This document shows, piece after piece, positions 36,347 to 46,289 of a stretch of 64,000 nt of DNA. How positions within the stretch are numbered: position 1 is the stretch's first letter; each line of letters opens with the position of its first letter. This stretch comes from Arthrobacter ramosus (lineage in GTDB: Bacteria; Actinomycetota; Actinomycetes; Actinomycetales; Micrococcaceae): the NCBI RefSeq assembly GCF_039535095.1, contig NZ_BAAAWN010000001.1, forward strand, positions 4,402,001 through 4,466,000. Direction: 5' to 3'. The position numbers were made by a program, and so were the translations under genes. The notes below the pieces were generated by a model. That model made no database searches. It was not told where the DNA came from and saw only the letters and a program-made list of their open reading frames with translations.

Positions 36347-36748
36347 TCAGTCCTTGGCGAGCCGGGCCCAGCCCAGTTGATCCTGCTGCTTGCGGGTCAA
36401 CGAGGAAACCACCAGGTCATAGGAGTCCTCCACCATGTCCCGGACCATGGAGTCAGGGAGGGCGCCGTCCAGGCGCACGCCGTTCCAGTGCGTCTTGTTC
36501 ATGTGCCAGGCGCCGGTGATTTCCGGATGGGCCGAGCGAAGTTGCACGGCCAGGGCGGGATCGCATTTGAGGCTTACTGCCAGGTTGTGGTCGTCCATGG
36601 CAGATGCGGCGAACATCTTGGCTTCCGGCTTGGATCCACCGGACACGGCGGACCGGACTTTGAAAACCGACGTATCCGGGCCGAACGGGAAGTCTTCATA
36701 GGTCCCGGGGAAGCCAAGGCAGATTTGGCGGAGTGTGGCAGCGTCCAT
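36347..36748 (-). CDS. MmcQ/YjbR family protein
   Basis: 133 residues, normal length. The opening LRQICLGFPGTYEDFPFGPDTSVFKV and the ending HWNGVRLDGALPDSMVRDMVEDSYDLVV are typical of MmcQ/YjbR (CyaY-like fold), proteins thought to bind DNA but without settled function. It is in a co-directional run with 30-80 bp gaps to its neighbours. Confidence 0.85.
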   Translation of the reverse strand: MDAATLRQICLGFPGTYEDFPFGPDTSVFKVRSAVSGGSKPEAKMFAASAMDDHNLAVSLKCDPALAVQLRSAHPEITGAWHMNKTHWNGVRLDGALPDSMVRDMVEDSYDLVVSSLTRKQQDQLGWARLAKD

Positions 36749-36791
36749 GTAGCGAGACTAGCGGAGTGCGACGATTAGCGGACCGACCGCC

Positions 36792-37634
36792 TCACGCAAC
36801 GTCCAGGAAGTCCTCGAGGAGCACCACTTCCAGGCCCGCAGCCACTTGCGCCGAGCGGAATGCCTCGAAGTCCGCCGCGAATTCGGGGCGGAAGTGCATC
36901 AGGACGATGTCGCCGGGCCGGAGGGAATTGCCGTACTGGTAATCCATGCGCCCGCCATTGGCCTTGGCCTCCCACGTGACGATGGCCTTCAACCCGGCGG
37001 CGGCCACGGCTTGCCGCATGGCGGTCGAATAGGCACCTCCAGGCGGCCTGAACAGGGTGGGCTTGCGGCCGTACTGCTGCACGGCGAAATCCTGCATGCC
37101 TGCGATGTCGTCAAGCTGCCGTTGGTAGCCCCATTGCGTGGTCATGTTGACGTTGTGGCTGACCGTATGGTTTTCAACCAGGCTCCCCTGCGCCATGAAC
37201 GCCTTGAAGAATGCAGGGTTGTCACGGACCGTGTTGCTCGTCAGGAACAGTGTGGCCGGGTAGCCGTTCTCCGCGAGGAGCCGCACGCTTTCCGGGGACT
37301 TGACCAGTCCGTCGTCGATCGTGAGGAACACTACGGGATGTTTGGTGGGGATCTTGGTGATCACGGGAGCCAGTCCGCCTTGGATGGGCGGCAGGGTGAA
37401 GTCCGGGACGAAGGGGTTCCGGAGCCGCCCGGGGCCCGCGGGGCTTGGTGTGGGACTCATCGCAGTGCTTGCGGACGACGACGGCGAGGGGCCCGCCGTG
37501 CGGGGAGCCGCCGTCGGGCTTTCTGCGGACGGGTTTCCGGGGAGCGCGCATGCCCCCGGCCCGGCCACGAGGGAAGCGCCGAGGAAACCGAGCGCGGTGC
37601 GTCGGCTGGCGGTGGAAGGGTGGTCGTCACACAT
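36792..37634 (-). CDS. Secreted polysaccharide deacetylase (NodB domain)
   Basis: 280 residues from the ATG at 37634. The N-terminus has SRRTALGFLGASLVAGPGAC, a Tat-type signal with a lipobox (GPGAC). A Ser/Pro linker reaches about residue 80. The NodB domain follows: motif 1 FLTIDDG, motif 2 HTVSHN, motif 3 RPPGG, and the late LMHF histidine. Such enzymes deacetylate peptidoglycan, chitin or xylan outside the cell. Chitin is attractive given the nearby GlcNAc-like importer, but that is inference. Confidence 0.88.
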   Translation of the reverse strand: MCDDHPSTASRRTALGFLGASLVAGPGACALPGNPSAESPTAAPRTAGPSPSSSASTAMSPTPSPAGPGRLRNPFVPDFTLPPIQGGLAPVITKIPTKHPVVFLTIDDGLVKSPESVRLLAENGYPATLFLTSNTVRDNPAFFKAFMAQGSLVENHTVSHNVNMTTQWGYQRQLDDIAGMQDFAVQQYGRKPTLFRPPGGAYSTAMRQAVAAAGLKAIVTWEAKANGGRMDYQYGNSLRPGDIVLMHFRPEFAADFEAFRSAQVAAGLEVVLLEDFLDVA

Positions 37635-37704
37635 GGGAGTTTCCTGGTCTCGAAACGGTGATTGCCCCCGGACCATAGCAGCGGCCGGTTAACAGAAAAC
37701 GACG

Positions 37705-38130
37705 CTAGATGCCGCTCCGCCAGCCCACCTGTGCCGGACAAGCGTTCATCACAACGTCCAGGCCCGCTGCTTTGGCCCGCTCCGCGGCATCCTCGTCAAT
37801 CACTCCGAGCTGGAGCCACACGGCTTTCGCTCCCACGGCAATCGCTTCGTCCACTACCGCGCCGACGCGCGAGGAGTTCACAAAGCAGTCGACGACGTCG
37901 ATGGGCTGCTTCTCGAAGGGCACGTCGGCAAGGAACTTGTAGCCGGTTTCGCCGTGGACGTCTTCGCCTTTTTGGTTGATCGGGATGATCTCCATGCCCA
38001 TCGTGTCGCGAACGTAGAGAGCTACCTCGAAGGCGGAGCGCCACTCATTCGTGCTGAGTCCGACGATTGCCCAGCGGCCCTTTGTTCGCATAAGCCGGTC
38101 AATGACTGCCGGATCGTTGACGTGTGTCAT
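37705..38130 (-). CDS. CoA-binding domain protein (YccU-like)
   Basis: 141 residues, all one CoA-binding Rossmann domain (WAIVGLSTNEWRSAFEVALYV, IIPINQKG, VDCFVNSSRV, AVWLQLGV). The conserved cysteine near the end (VVMNACPAQV) is present. Stand-alone members are common, with unknown physiological role. It lies 12 bp after the anti-sigma-like gene, in the same direction. Confidence 0.88.
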   Translation of the reverse strand: MTHVNDPAVIDRLMRTKGRWAIVGLSTNEWRSAFEVALYVRDTMGMEIIPINQKGEDVHGETGYKFLADVPFEKQPIDVVDCFVNSSRVGAVVDEAIAVGAKAVWLQLGVIDEDAAERAKAAGLDVVMNACPAQVGWRSGI

Positions 38131-38142
38131 AGCTCCAGCCTA

Positions 38143-38955
38143 CTAGCGGGACAGCAGTCCAAGGAGCCAGCGCAGCGACGCCCCCGCAGGCTTCAGGGAC
38201 ACGTCGCCCTGGGCGTTCTCGACTGCTTGCTGAACCCCGTTTTGGAGGTCCTTCGCCGTCGGGGCGGATGGGATAGCAGTTTTGGGCTGCGGAAGGACTC
38301 CCTGCGAGTCGGTCTTAGGCTCGGTGTGCACCGCCTTCGGCGCTTCGGGCAGTCCGTCGCTTGGCTGGCGTGCCGCGGCGGGAACAGCCGCTGCCGCTAC
38401 CGGCTCGTGCGCCGCCTCGCCAGTGCTGGCGGGAGCGGGCGCCACGGGGTCCGCCGAAGGGCCTGCCACTGGGGGCGCGGCCGGCGGCAGATCGACGGGA
38501 GCCGGGTGGGTCGTGACCTTCGGGGAGTCCTGGGCGGGGGCTGGAGGTACCAGCGACGGCGGAGCAGTTGTCCAAGCGGGCGCCCAGCCGGAGACCAGGA
38601 CCTGCATGAATTCCGGGGTTCCCTTGCTGAATCCGCCACTCGCGGCCGCAACGCCACCAACACCCAGGCCCATGGCGGTCAGGACGGCAGCACCAATGAC
38701 GACCGGGCGATGCTTGCGCAACTGACGCCGCTTGCCGAGCTCGTCGAGGGGAAGATTGTTTGCAGAATCGCCCGCGGCCGAGCCAGCCAGCATCGCGGCG
38801 AGTGCGGGCCCTGGGACCGGTGCCGGCATGGACCCAAACGATTCCAGCGCTTTCAACGAATCCGTGAGTTCGGGGGCGTCCGTGAGGCCAGCCTCAAGAA
38901 TGAGCTCGAGGATGATCGCGTCGCGGTCAATGTCCTTGTAATCCCAACGCATCAT
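38143..38955 (-). CDS. Single-pass membrane protein paired with ECF sigma factor (putative anti-sigma factor)
   Basis: 270 residues. The cytoplasmic N-terminus (1-82) is followed by one helix at about 84-104 (PVVIGAAVLTAMGLGVGGVAA), then a long Pro/Ala-rich external part. The ATG overlaps the sigma stop (ATGATG/TGA), so the two are translationally coupled. The position and topology fit an anti-sigma factor, though the N-terminus does not show the HxxxCxxC zinc motif of ZAS-type proteins. Could also be a regulated membrane protein. Confidence 0.65.
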   Translation of the reverse strand: MMRWDYKDIDRDAIILELILEAGLTDAPELTDSLKALESFGSMPAPVPGPALAAMLAGSAAGDSANNLPLDELGKRRQLRKHRPVVIGAAVLTAMGLGVGGVAAASGGFSKGTPEFMQVLVSGWAPAWTTAPPSLVPPAPAQDSPKVTTHPAPVDLPPAAPPVAGPSADPVAPAPASTGEAAHEPVAAAAVPAAARQPSDGLPEAPKAVHTEPKTDSQGVLPQPKTAIPSAPTAKDLQNGVQQAVENAQGDVSLKPAGASLRWLLGLLSR

Positions 38956-39506
38956 GGGGCCACGTATTCCTTTACTACCGAGTGATCGCGGAGTGAATTC
39001 AACGCCCGGCGCTGCAATTGCTTGACGGCGCCTTGGCTTTTCCCCATGATTTCGGCTGCTTGGTCCACAGTCAGACCGGCAACAATGCGAAGCGTCAGGA
39101 CTTCCCGCTGATCTTCCCGAAGGAGATCCAGCAGCGCCATGACTTCGCCGGGCGCCACACGGTCCATCGCTTCGGCTTCCGCCGAACTCGATCGGCGTGT
39201 GTCACGCTCAGGTTCAAACTCGTGATGCTCAGGCGCCCTGCTTTGCCGACGGTGGTCATCCACCATCCGGGCATGGGCCACTGAGAATACGAAGGTTCGC
39301 AGACCGCTGACACCGCCAGTGATCGTCTCAACGCGGGGCAGGACGGCAAGAAAAACGTCCTGTGTGACAGCTTCGGGATCCGAAACACCTTTTGCTGTCA
39401 GGTAGCCGAGCACCTGGCCGGCAAAGGCCTGGTAGACGGCACTGAACAGTTCAGCCTCCCGGCCGCGAAGGGCCAGCAATGCTGCATCGGTCAAGGCGTC
39501 GGTCAC
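38952..39506 (-). CDS. ECF (sigma-70 family) RNA polymerase sigma factor
   Basis: 184 residues from the GTG at 39506. Region 2 covers about 12-80 (ELFSAVYQAFAGQVLGYLTAKG, VTQDVFLAVLPRVE, FVFSVAHARMVDDHRR). Region 4 covers about 125-180 (LREDQREVLTLRIVAGLTVDQAAEIMGKSQGAVKQLQRRALNSL). The start is uncertain: an ATG at 39680 is in frame, but the extra 58 residues do not look like sigma sequence. First gene of an operon with its putative anti-sigma factor. Confidence 0.85.
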   Translation of the reverse strand: MTDALTDAALLALRGREAELFSAVYQAFAGQVLGYLTAKGVSDPEAVTQDVFLAVLPRVETITGGVSGLRTFVFSVAHARMVDDHRRQSRAPEHHEFEPERDTRRSSSAEAEAMDRVAPGEVMALLDLLREDQREVLTLRIVAGLTVDQAAEIMGKSQGAVKQLQRRALNSLRDHSVVKEYVAP

Positions 39507-39703
39507 TGAAGCGTGGCTTTCGTTGGGGAGCGAATGGCCGGATCCAAGCGAGATCCTCGGTGCCGCCCAAACGCCGCAGGGCCGGGCAACCTCACCTAGC
39601 CTAACCGCTGCTCCCGCTAAGCCCAAGGACCAGCCTTCGGCTCCGGAGGCTTGCCTCTCCCGGACTTTCTGCACATCCACGAAACCCCTTCAGACATGAA
39701 AAG

Positions 39704-39745
39704 GGCCGAGCTGAAACATGATGGGGGACAAATTTCAGCTCGGCC
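39704..39745. terminator. 13-bp perfect stem-loop upstream of the sigma operon
   Basis: GGCCGAGCTGAAA (39704-39716) with TTTCAGCTCGGCC (39733-39745) and a 16-nt loop. Short T and A runs flank both sides. No adjacent gene clearly needs it; it may end a transcript coming from the low-GC stretch to its right. Confidence 0.55.
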
Positions 39746-39749
39746 TTTC

Positions 39750-40120
39750 AAAGAGGTAATCGTCGGGGCACCCCAAAGGGTTACGCGGTTTCCAAAAGTT
39801 TTTCGAAGGCGTTCAAAGTCCCCGACGAGCACGAATACTGGGATGCCCATCGAGACAGGTCCCGAGGATGGCTCGCCAATTCTGCCATGGACCCTGAATC
39901 GAATCGATGATACGGAAAATCGGGTGTACTTAACGACCTCAAATTTCGAGTGCAGCGCTCCCAACCGGGCAAGAATCGCCGAAACCGCAGAGACCATCAC
40001 GATCACCATCCTTGGCACAGCCAACACGGGTCCTTGCACTCAACACCTGAACACCCTCATCACGTTTGTCCAGCTCAAGTCATCGATCGGAAACAGGAAG
40101 ATACTGGGTTCCAAATAGCC
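39750..40120. other. Low-GC stretch without a convincing gene
   Basis: About 370 bp with GC visibly below the surroundings. Both strands have open frames of about 125-140 codons: plus from the region of 39696 to 40118, minus from about 40039 to 39617. Neither has a clear Shine-Dalgarno, biased third positions or a family I recognise. The minus frame would run through the 39704-39745 hairpin. It may be a decayed gene or recently acquired DNA. Confidence 0.35.
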
Positions 40121-40123
40121 GGA

Positions 40124-40169
40124 ACGACGACGGCGGGCCGCCCCCGAAAGGGCGACCCGCCGTCGTCGT
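40124..40169 (-). terminator. Terminator of purA
   Basis: A 14-bp perfect stem ACGACGACGGCGGG (40124-40137) with CCCGCCGTCGTCGT (40156-40169), 16 bp past the purA stop. Confidence 0.75.
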
Positions 40170-40185
40170 GATTCGGCTTTGGTGA

Positions 40186-41475
40186 CTAGTCCTCGATGAG
40201 GTCGTGCACCACGATCGTCTGGTCCCGGTCCGGGCCGACGCCGATCGCGGAGAAGCGCGTGCCGGAGAGCTTCTCAAGGGCCAGCACATATCTGCGGGCG
40301 TTCTCGGGAAGGTCTTCCAACGTCTTGGCGCCGGTGATGTCCTCGGTCCAGCCGTCGAAGTACTCGAAGATCGGCACTGCGTGGTGGAACTCGGTCTGGG
40401 TCATGGGCATTTCATCGTGGCGAACGCCGTCCACGTCGTATGCCACGCAGACCGGGATCTGCTCGATGCCGGTCAGAACGTCCAGCTTGGTGACGAAGTA
40501 GTCCGTGAAGCCGTTGACGCGGGATGCGTGGCGGGCCAGGACGGCGTCGTACCAACCGCAGCGGCGCGGGCGGCCGGTGTTGACGCCGAACTCGCCGCCG
40601 GTCTTCTGCAGGTACATGCCCATCTCATCGAAGAGCTCCGTGGGGAACGGACCGGCGCCGACACGGGTGGTGTAGGCCTTGATGATGCCGATGGACCGCG
40701 AGATGCGGGTGGGTCCGATGCCCGAGCCAACAGACGCGCCGCCGGCGGTCGGGTTGGAAGATGTCACGAACGGGTAGGTGCCGTGGTCGACGTCCAGGAA
40801 CGTGGCCTGGCCGCCTTCCATGAGGACCACCTTGCCCTCGTCCAGTGCGTTGTTGAGGACCAGGGTGCTGTCAATGACCAGCGGCCGCAGGCGTTCGGCG
40901 TAGGACAGGAAATACTCCACGATCTCGTCCACCACCACGTTGCGGCGGTTGTAGACCTTGACCAGGAGCTCGTTCTTTTGGCGCAGCGAGCCTTCCACCT
41001 TCTGGCGGAGGATCGATTCGTCGAAGACATCCTGGACGCGGATCCCCAGGCGGGCCACCTTGTCCATGTAAGCCGGGCCGATGCCCCGACCTGTGGTGCC
41101 GATGGCGCGGCTGCCGAGGAAGCGCTCCGTGACCTTGTCCAGCACCTGGTGGTACGGCGCCACGAGGTGGGCATTGGCTGAGATGCGCAAACGGGATGTG
41201 TCGGCACCGCGGGCTTCCAGGCCATCGATCTCCTGGAACAGCGCTTCAAGGTTCACCACGCAGCCGTTGCCGATGATCGGAATCGCGTTCGGGCTCAGAA
41301 TGCCGGCAGGAAGGAGTTTGAGCTCATACTTCTCACCGCCCACCACAACGGTGTGCCCGGCGTTGTTGCCGCCGTTGGGCTTGACCACGTAGTCAACGCG
41401 GCCACCGAGCAGGTCGGTTGCTTTGCCTTTGCCTTCGTCGCCCCATTGGGCTCCGACGATCACGATAGCTGGCAT
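40186..41475 (-). CDS. purA: Adenylosuccinate synthetase
   Basis: 429 residues, full length. It joins IMP and aspartate using GTP, the first committed step to AMP. The N-terminal [12 protein letters not shown]-loop, [22 protein letters not shown] and late KLDVL(T)G base-recognition motif are present. The ATG at 41475 has GGAGG upstream and begins MPAIVIVG as in relatives. It stands alone, divergent from the phosphoesterase gene. Confidence 0.97.
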   Translation of the reverse strand: MPAIVIVGAQWGDEGKGKATDLLGGRVDYVVKPNGGNNAGHTVVVGGEKYELKLLPAGILSPNAIPIIGNGCVVNLEALFQEIDGLEARGADTSRLRISANAHLVAPYHQVLDKVTERFLGSRAIGTTGRGIGPAYMDKVARLGIRVQDVFDESILRQKVEGSLRQKNELLVKVYNRRNVVVDEIVEYFLSYAERLRPLVIDSTLVLNNALDEGKVVLMEGGQATFLDVDHGTYPFVTSSNPTAGGASVGSGIGPTRISRSIGIIKAYTTRVGAGPFPTELFDEMGMYLQKTGGEFGVNTGRPRRCGWYDAVLARHASRVNGFTDYFVTKLDVLTGIEQIPVCVAYDVDGVRHDEMPMTQTEFHHAVPIFEYFDGWTEDITGAKTLEDLPENARRYVLALEKLSGTRFSAIGVGPDRDQTIVVHDLIED

Positions 41476-41711
41476 GGGATCCTCCCCCATTCTTTCGGGC
41501 CGGTCCTGGCGGGATCACCAAGGCTCAGCGCCGTACATGAGAACGCCCCGAATCTTTCGGCCCTGCCCGCAGACTTTCGCAAAAGTTCACCGGCGGGATC
41601 AGCAAGAGTTCCGGGGCTCTTACCAGCCAAGTTTAGCCGATACGGCTCTTGGACCTGTTGTCACACGGCCGGAGGGCGACATGGAAACAGGGAGCGCGCA
41701 CTCGAAGTTCC

Positions 41712-41829
41712 CTGTGAGCAGAATGTGAACTCTTCCCAAACAGTCCGCATTGAGCCTCCAAATCGACCGTCGGGCCCCAAGCGAGCGGCTACATTCTTTG
41801 TGAATCCTTACCCCACCTTTCCGTGAATC
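41712..41829 (+). promoter_or_regulatory. Candidate PhoP-type direct repeats upstream of the phosphoesterase gene
   Basis: CTGTGAG (41712-41718) and ATGTGAA (41723-41729) are 7-bp half-sites spaced by 4 bp, an 11-bp period as in OmpR/PhoP-family boxes. GTGAATC occurs twice more, at 41800 and 41823, nearer the start. The rest of the 367-bp gap to purA shows a single GTTCACC at about 41586. Phosphate control of a secreted phosphoesterase would make sense but is inferred. Confidence 0.35.
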
Positions 41830-41842
41830 TGAAGGGAAATCC

Positions 41843-43534
41843 ATGAATTTTCGCAACAAACGTCTCTTGTCAACGGCAGGAGTGAGCGCACTCGCGGCAT
41901 CCACGATCGCTGCCGGCATGATCGGGTTCGGCATGACGCCGGCCTCGGCCAATAGCGACCACAAAGAAACCGCGACGCCCATCAAGCACGTCGTCGTAAT
42001 TTTCGGCGAGAACGTCTCCTTCGACCACTACTTCGCGACGTACCCGCAGGCAGCAAACACAGCTGGTGAAACCCAGCAAGGCAGCGGCGCAGCGGCTCCC
42101 GCGTTCACGGCGGCCAAGAACACGCCGAAGAACATCGCCACCCTCGCCAACGACAAGCTGCTGGCACCTAACAATCCCAACTCGGTCCAGCCCCAGCGGC
42201 TGACGCCCGGCCAGGCAATCACGTGCGACCAGGACCACGAATACACCGCGGAGCAGAAGGCCTACAACGGTGGCCTGATGAACAAGTTCGTCGAGAACAC
42301 GAGCATGGATACCTGTTCGGGTGGCCAGTTCGGTCGTCCCGGGCTCACCATGGACTACTACGACGGCAATACCGTGACCGGGATCTGGAACTACGCCCAG
42401 AACTTCGCCATGAGCGACTCACACTTCAGCACCGTGTTCGGCCCGTCCAGCCCTGGCGCGCTCAACCTTGTGTCCGGCCAGACCCACGGCGTCACCGAAT
42501 TCACTGCCGCCGGACAGCCGGTCAGACCCGCAAGCAGCGACTACACGGTCAAGTTCCCTGACGCCAACGGCGTCGGAACCATGACGGAAGACCCGGATCC
42601 GGTCTACGACGACTGCTCCAACAAGAGCCACGCGAGCAAGAACAACCTCGCGGGCATGCAGGGCAAGAACATCGGCGACCTGCTCAACGACAAGGGCGTC
42701 AGCTGGGGCTGGTTCCAGGGCGGCTTTGCCCCGACGACGCCGGCCACGGACACAACCCCGGCAGCTTGCATGACCACCCACACCAACATCGCGGGTGCCA
42801 CGGTAACGGACTACAACCCGCACCACCAGCCGTTCCAGTACTTCAAGTCAACGTCCAACCCGCACCACCTTGCTCCCGCCAGCGTGGACGAGATCGGACA
42901 CAACGGCCAGGCCAACCACCAGTACGACACTACGGACTTCGCCAAGGTGGTCAACTCGGACAACATGCCTGCCGTCTCCTTCCTGAAGGCGGGAAACTAC
43001 CAGGACGGCCACGCCGGCTACTCCGATCCCCTGGATGAGCAGAAGTTCATCACGCAGCAGGTGAACGCCATCCAGAACTCGAAGAACTGGGAGAACACTG
43101 CCATCGTCCTCGCCTACGATGACTCGGACGGCTGGTATGACCACGTCGCTGCCGGCGTGAAGAACTCCTCGAACACCACTGACGATGCCGCGTGGTGCGT
43201 CAACGCCTACAACAAGGGTGTGCCGATGGCCGGAGGCTATGCCGACCGTTGCGGCCCCGGCCCCCGCCAGCCGCTCGTCGTGATCTCCCCCTTCGCGAAG
43301 AAGAACTTCGTGGACCACACCCAGACGGACCAGTCATCCATCCTTCGCTTCATCGAGGACAACTGGCACACCGGCCAGATCGGTGACTCCTCGGCAGACG
43401 CCAAGGCCGGCTCCATCAACGCGATGTTCAACTTTGACAACGGGCGGGACGTGAAACTCATCCTCGACGAATCAAACGGCACCGTGGTTTCCCGGACCAA
43501 GGAAAGCGACGACCAGAACGAGAACAAGCAGTAA
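41843..43534 (+). CDS. Secreted phosphoesterase / phospholipase C family (alkaline phosphatase superfamily)
   Basis: 563 residues. The signal peptide ends at TPASANS (about 36). The PF04185 phosphoesterase fold follows: the N-terminal FGENVSFDHYFATYP metal site with the nucleophile region, a central SPGALNLVSGQTHG, and late DDSDGWYDH and GPGPRQPLVVISPF. Members are phospholipases C or acid phosphatases acting outside the cell. The C-terminal duplicated domains of the phosphatidylcholine-specific PLC proteins are not evident, so acid phosphatase-like activity is equally possible. GAAGGG precedes the ATG. Confidence 0.87.
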   Translation: MNFRNKRLLSTAGVSALAASTIAAGMIGFGMTPASANSDHKETATPIKHVVVIFGENVSFDHYFATYPQAANTAGETQQGSGAAAPAFTAAKNTPKNIATLANDKLLAPNNPNSVQPQRLTPGQAITCDQDHEYTAEQKAYNGGLMNKFVENTSMDTCSGGQFGRPGLTMDYYDGNTVTGIWNYAQNFAMSDSHFSTVFGPSSPGALNLVSGQTHGVTEFTAAGQPVRPASSDYTVKFPDANGVGTMTEDPDPVYDDCSNKSHASKNNLAGMQGKNIGDLLNDKGVSWGWFQGGFAPTTPATDTTPAACMTTHTNIAGATVTDYNPHHQPFQYFKSTSNPHHLAPASVDEIGHNGQANHQYDTTDFAKVVNSDNMPAVSFLKAGNYQDGHAGYSDPLDEQKFITQQVNAIQNSKNWENTAIVLAYDDSDGWYDHVAAGVKNSSNTTDDAAWCVNAYNKGVPMAGGYADRCGPGPRQPLVVISPFAKKNFVDHTQTDQSSILRFIEDNWHTGQIGDSSADAKAGSINAMFNFDNGRDVKLILDESNGTVVSRTKESDDQNENKQ

Positions 43535-43547
43535 CAGGCGCTTCCGA

Positions 43548-43584
43548 AACGGCACCGTCCCGAATCCATCGGGACGGTGCCGTT
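43548..43584 (+). terminator. Rho-independent terminator of the phosphoesterase gene
   Basis: A 15-bp perfect stem AACGGCACCGTCCCG (43548-43562) with CGGGACGGTGCCGTT (43570-43584), loop 7, then TTCC. Confidence 0.88.
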
Positions 43585-43788
43585 TTCCGTTAACGCACGG
43601 CCGCTTCATGCCAAATCCGGCTCCCGCCATCGAGAGACCTAACACAGAAGTCCCGATTCACCCCACAGCGCACCGCCGTTCCGGTAGAGTTAACCAGCCC
43701 CCAACACTGCACCCAATCTGACCGGTCGCGGCAAACCGCTCCCGGCCGGATAAGTGCGCCTCGCTACACGTAGGAGACCCAAGCCCAT

Positions 43789-44421
43789 ATGCAAGACCTG
43801 GCGACTGAATTACCCGAAGAGCAGCTCTGGAACCGACGTTTCGAACCCCACATTGCCGAGGTCACAGGGCTTTGCGATTCCCTCAAAGAACAGAAGCCGG
43901 GCAGCGAAGTCCTCTACGTAGACCCCGTCCACAGCGTTGACGAGTGCCGCATCATCAGCCTTTTCTCCAATACCCGCACCACGGAGGGCTCGGGTTTCAT
44001 CGTCCCGGGTGACACGGATGCCGCCACACGCATGGTGGGCATGCAGTGGCAGTTGGGCCTGCGTCCGGAACTCATGATGCCGTGGAACGTTTACCCGTGG
44101 ATCGAGCCCGACGGCGAGCCGGGCAAGCTGACTCCCGCCAACATCACCGAAGGCCTCAAGCCGCTCCTGCGCCTGCTGGCGATCGTGCCGCGCACCTCCG
44201 TGCTGGTAGCCCACGGCAATGAAGCCCATCGTTTGGCAGACCAGCTCATGAAGGCCGCGCCGCAGAGCATCCACCGCCGCGGCTTCAAGACGTTCAAGGT
44301 CCGCTCGCTGGGTGGACGCTCCTTCGCCGGTTCCCCCACGCGCCAGCAGGAGTACCTGGACATCATCCATCGCGCCTACGCCGAGGCCATGGCCCGGACC
44401 GGCCTCACCCCGGTCTCCTAG
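43789..44421 (+). CDS. Uracil-DNA glycosylase superfamily-like protein
   Basis: 210 residues. Its order of motifs recalls the UDG fold: VDPVHSVDECRIISLFSNTRTT with GDTDAATRM near the front, MMPWNVYPW in the middle (like the NxxPW motif), and VLVAHGNEAHRL near the end (like the LLVG-N-x-A-H motif). The canonical catalytic GQDPY-type loop is replaced, so it may act on another lesion or be structural. Cytoplasmic, and the only gene in its unit; a -10-like TAGAGT lies about 100 bp upstream. Confidence 0.6.
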   Translation: MQDLATELPEEQLWNRRFEPHIAEVTGLCDSLKEQKPGSEVLYVDPVHSVDECRIISLFSNTRTTEGSGFIVPGDTDAATRMVGMQWQLGLRPELMMPWNVYPWIEPDGEPGKLTPANITEGLKPLLRLLAIVPRTSVLVAHGNEAHRLADQLMKAAPQSIHRRGFKTFKVRSLGGRSFAGSPTRQQEYLDIIHRAYAEAMARTGLTPVS

Positions 44422-44432
44422 GACCCGCCAAG

Positions 44433-44486
44433 CCCAACTGACTCGCATTTGTTGTCGTTCTGACGCCTCATAACGGCATTAACTGC
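44433..44486. repeat. Intergenic palindromic repeat, partial copy
   Basis: Opens CCCAACTGACTCGCA, then TGTCGTTCTGACGCCTCATAACGGCAT and ACTGC (given in pieces). It matches the left 54 bp of the element at 58751-58816; the right outer arm is missing. The inner hairpin is degraded at several positions. It lies after the UDG-like gene. Confidence 0.7.
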
Positions 44487-44623
44487 GTGGGCCCACGCCG
44501 CTAGGGTTCCCTGGCCGTGGGGCCCCGCCGGCGAGGGTCCCTGCCTGAGCTTGCGAAGGCTGGGAGCCGGTGGGGCCTTGCGAGGCGAGGGTGGCGGTGG
44601 GGATCAGTTGGGCGGGGAGAGCG

Positions 44624-44663
44624 CGACGGCGGCCGCCCACCTTTCGGTGAACGGCCGCCGTCG
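44624..44663. terminator. Terminator between the UDG-like and DUF3151 genes
   Basis: A 12-bp perfect stem CGACGGCGGCCG (44624-44635) with CGGCCGCCGTCG (44652-44663), 17 bp from the DUF3151 stop. Confidence 0.72.
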
Positions 44664-44680
44664 TCGTATTCTCGGCAGTC

Positions 44681-45099
44681 CTAGCCTTCGATCGCTGCCT
44701 TCGCGGTGGGATCGGAGTCGTTCAGGAACTTCTCGATCCGTTCCGGTTCCTCAGCTTCGCCGATGGCGGCGGATGCCCGGCCGAGGGAGTACAGAGCGCG
44801 CAGGAATCCCCTGTTGGGCTCGTGCTCCCACGGGATGGGCCCGACGCCGCGCCAACCGTTGCGGCGCAGCGAATCCAGTCCACGGTGGTAACCCACGCGG
44901 GAATACGCGTAGGAATCTATGGTCCGGCCGTCAGCCCAGGCTTCCTCGGCCAGGATCGCCCACAGCAACGAAGACGTGGGGTACTTGGCCACGAGGTCCA
45001 GCGCTTCTTGCCCCAAGGCAAGGTGCTGGTACACCTCGGTCTCGGCAGGCAGGAGCGTCGGCTCCGGACCCATGAGGTTCTTGCGGAATTCGTCGGACA

Positions 45100-45100
<1 letters not shown>
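44681..45100 (-). CDS. DUF3151 family protein
   Basis: 139 residues of the actinobacterial DUF3151 family (LLPAETEVYQHLA, PTSSLLWAILAEEAW, DSYAYSRVGYHRGLDSLRRNGWRG, NRGFLRALYSLGRA). It resembles a TPR-like helical protein. It follows fba with the TAATG 1-bp overlap, an arrangement conserved in actinobacteria that suggests a tie to glycolysis. Function unknown. Confidence 0.87.
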
Positions 45101-46119
<1,019 letters not shown>

Positions 46120-46289
46120 GCTGACTCCTATGCTGATTTTCGTCTGTGGGTTTTGTTGACCCTGGAGTAGACCTATACGGCTAGGCACCATCCTAGCGAC
46201 TGAAGAATCCGACATCGTGTTTCCGGTCACGGAGACGGGTAACACTTGCGGACTTTTTGCCGCCGGGTGCTCTTACGAGACGCGCTGGC

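Noticed and set aside
39651..40118. Plus-strand frame of 155 codons in the low-GC stretch
   Set aside because: No Shine-Dalgarno, no family, and it crosses a perfect hairpin; the minus-strand alternative is equally weak, so neither is called as a gene.
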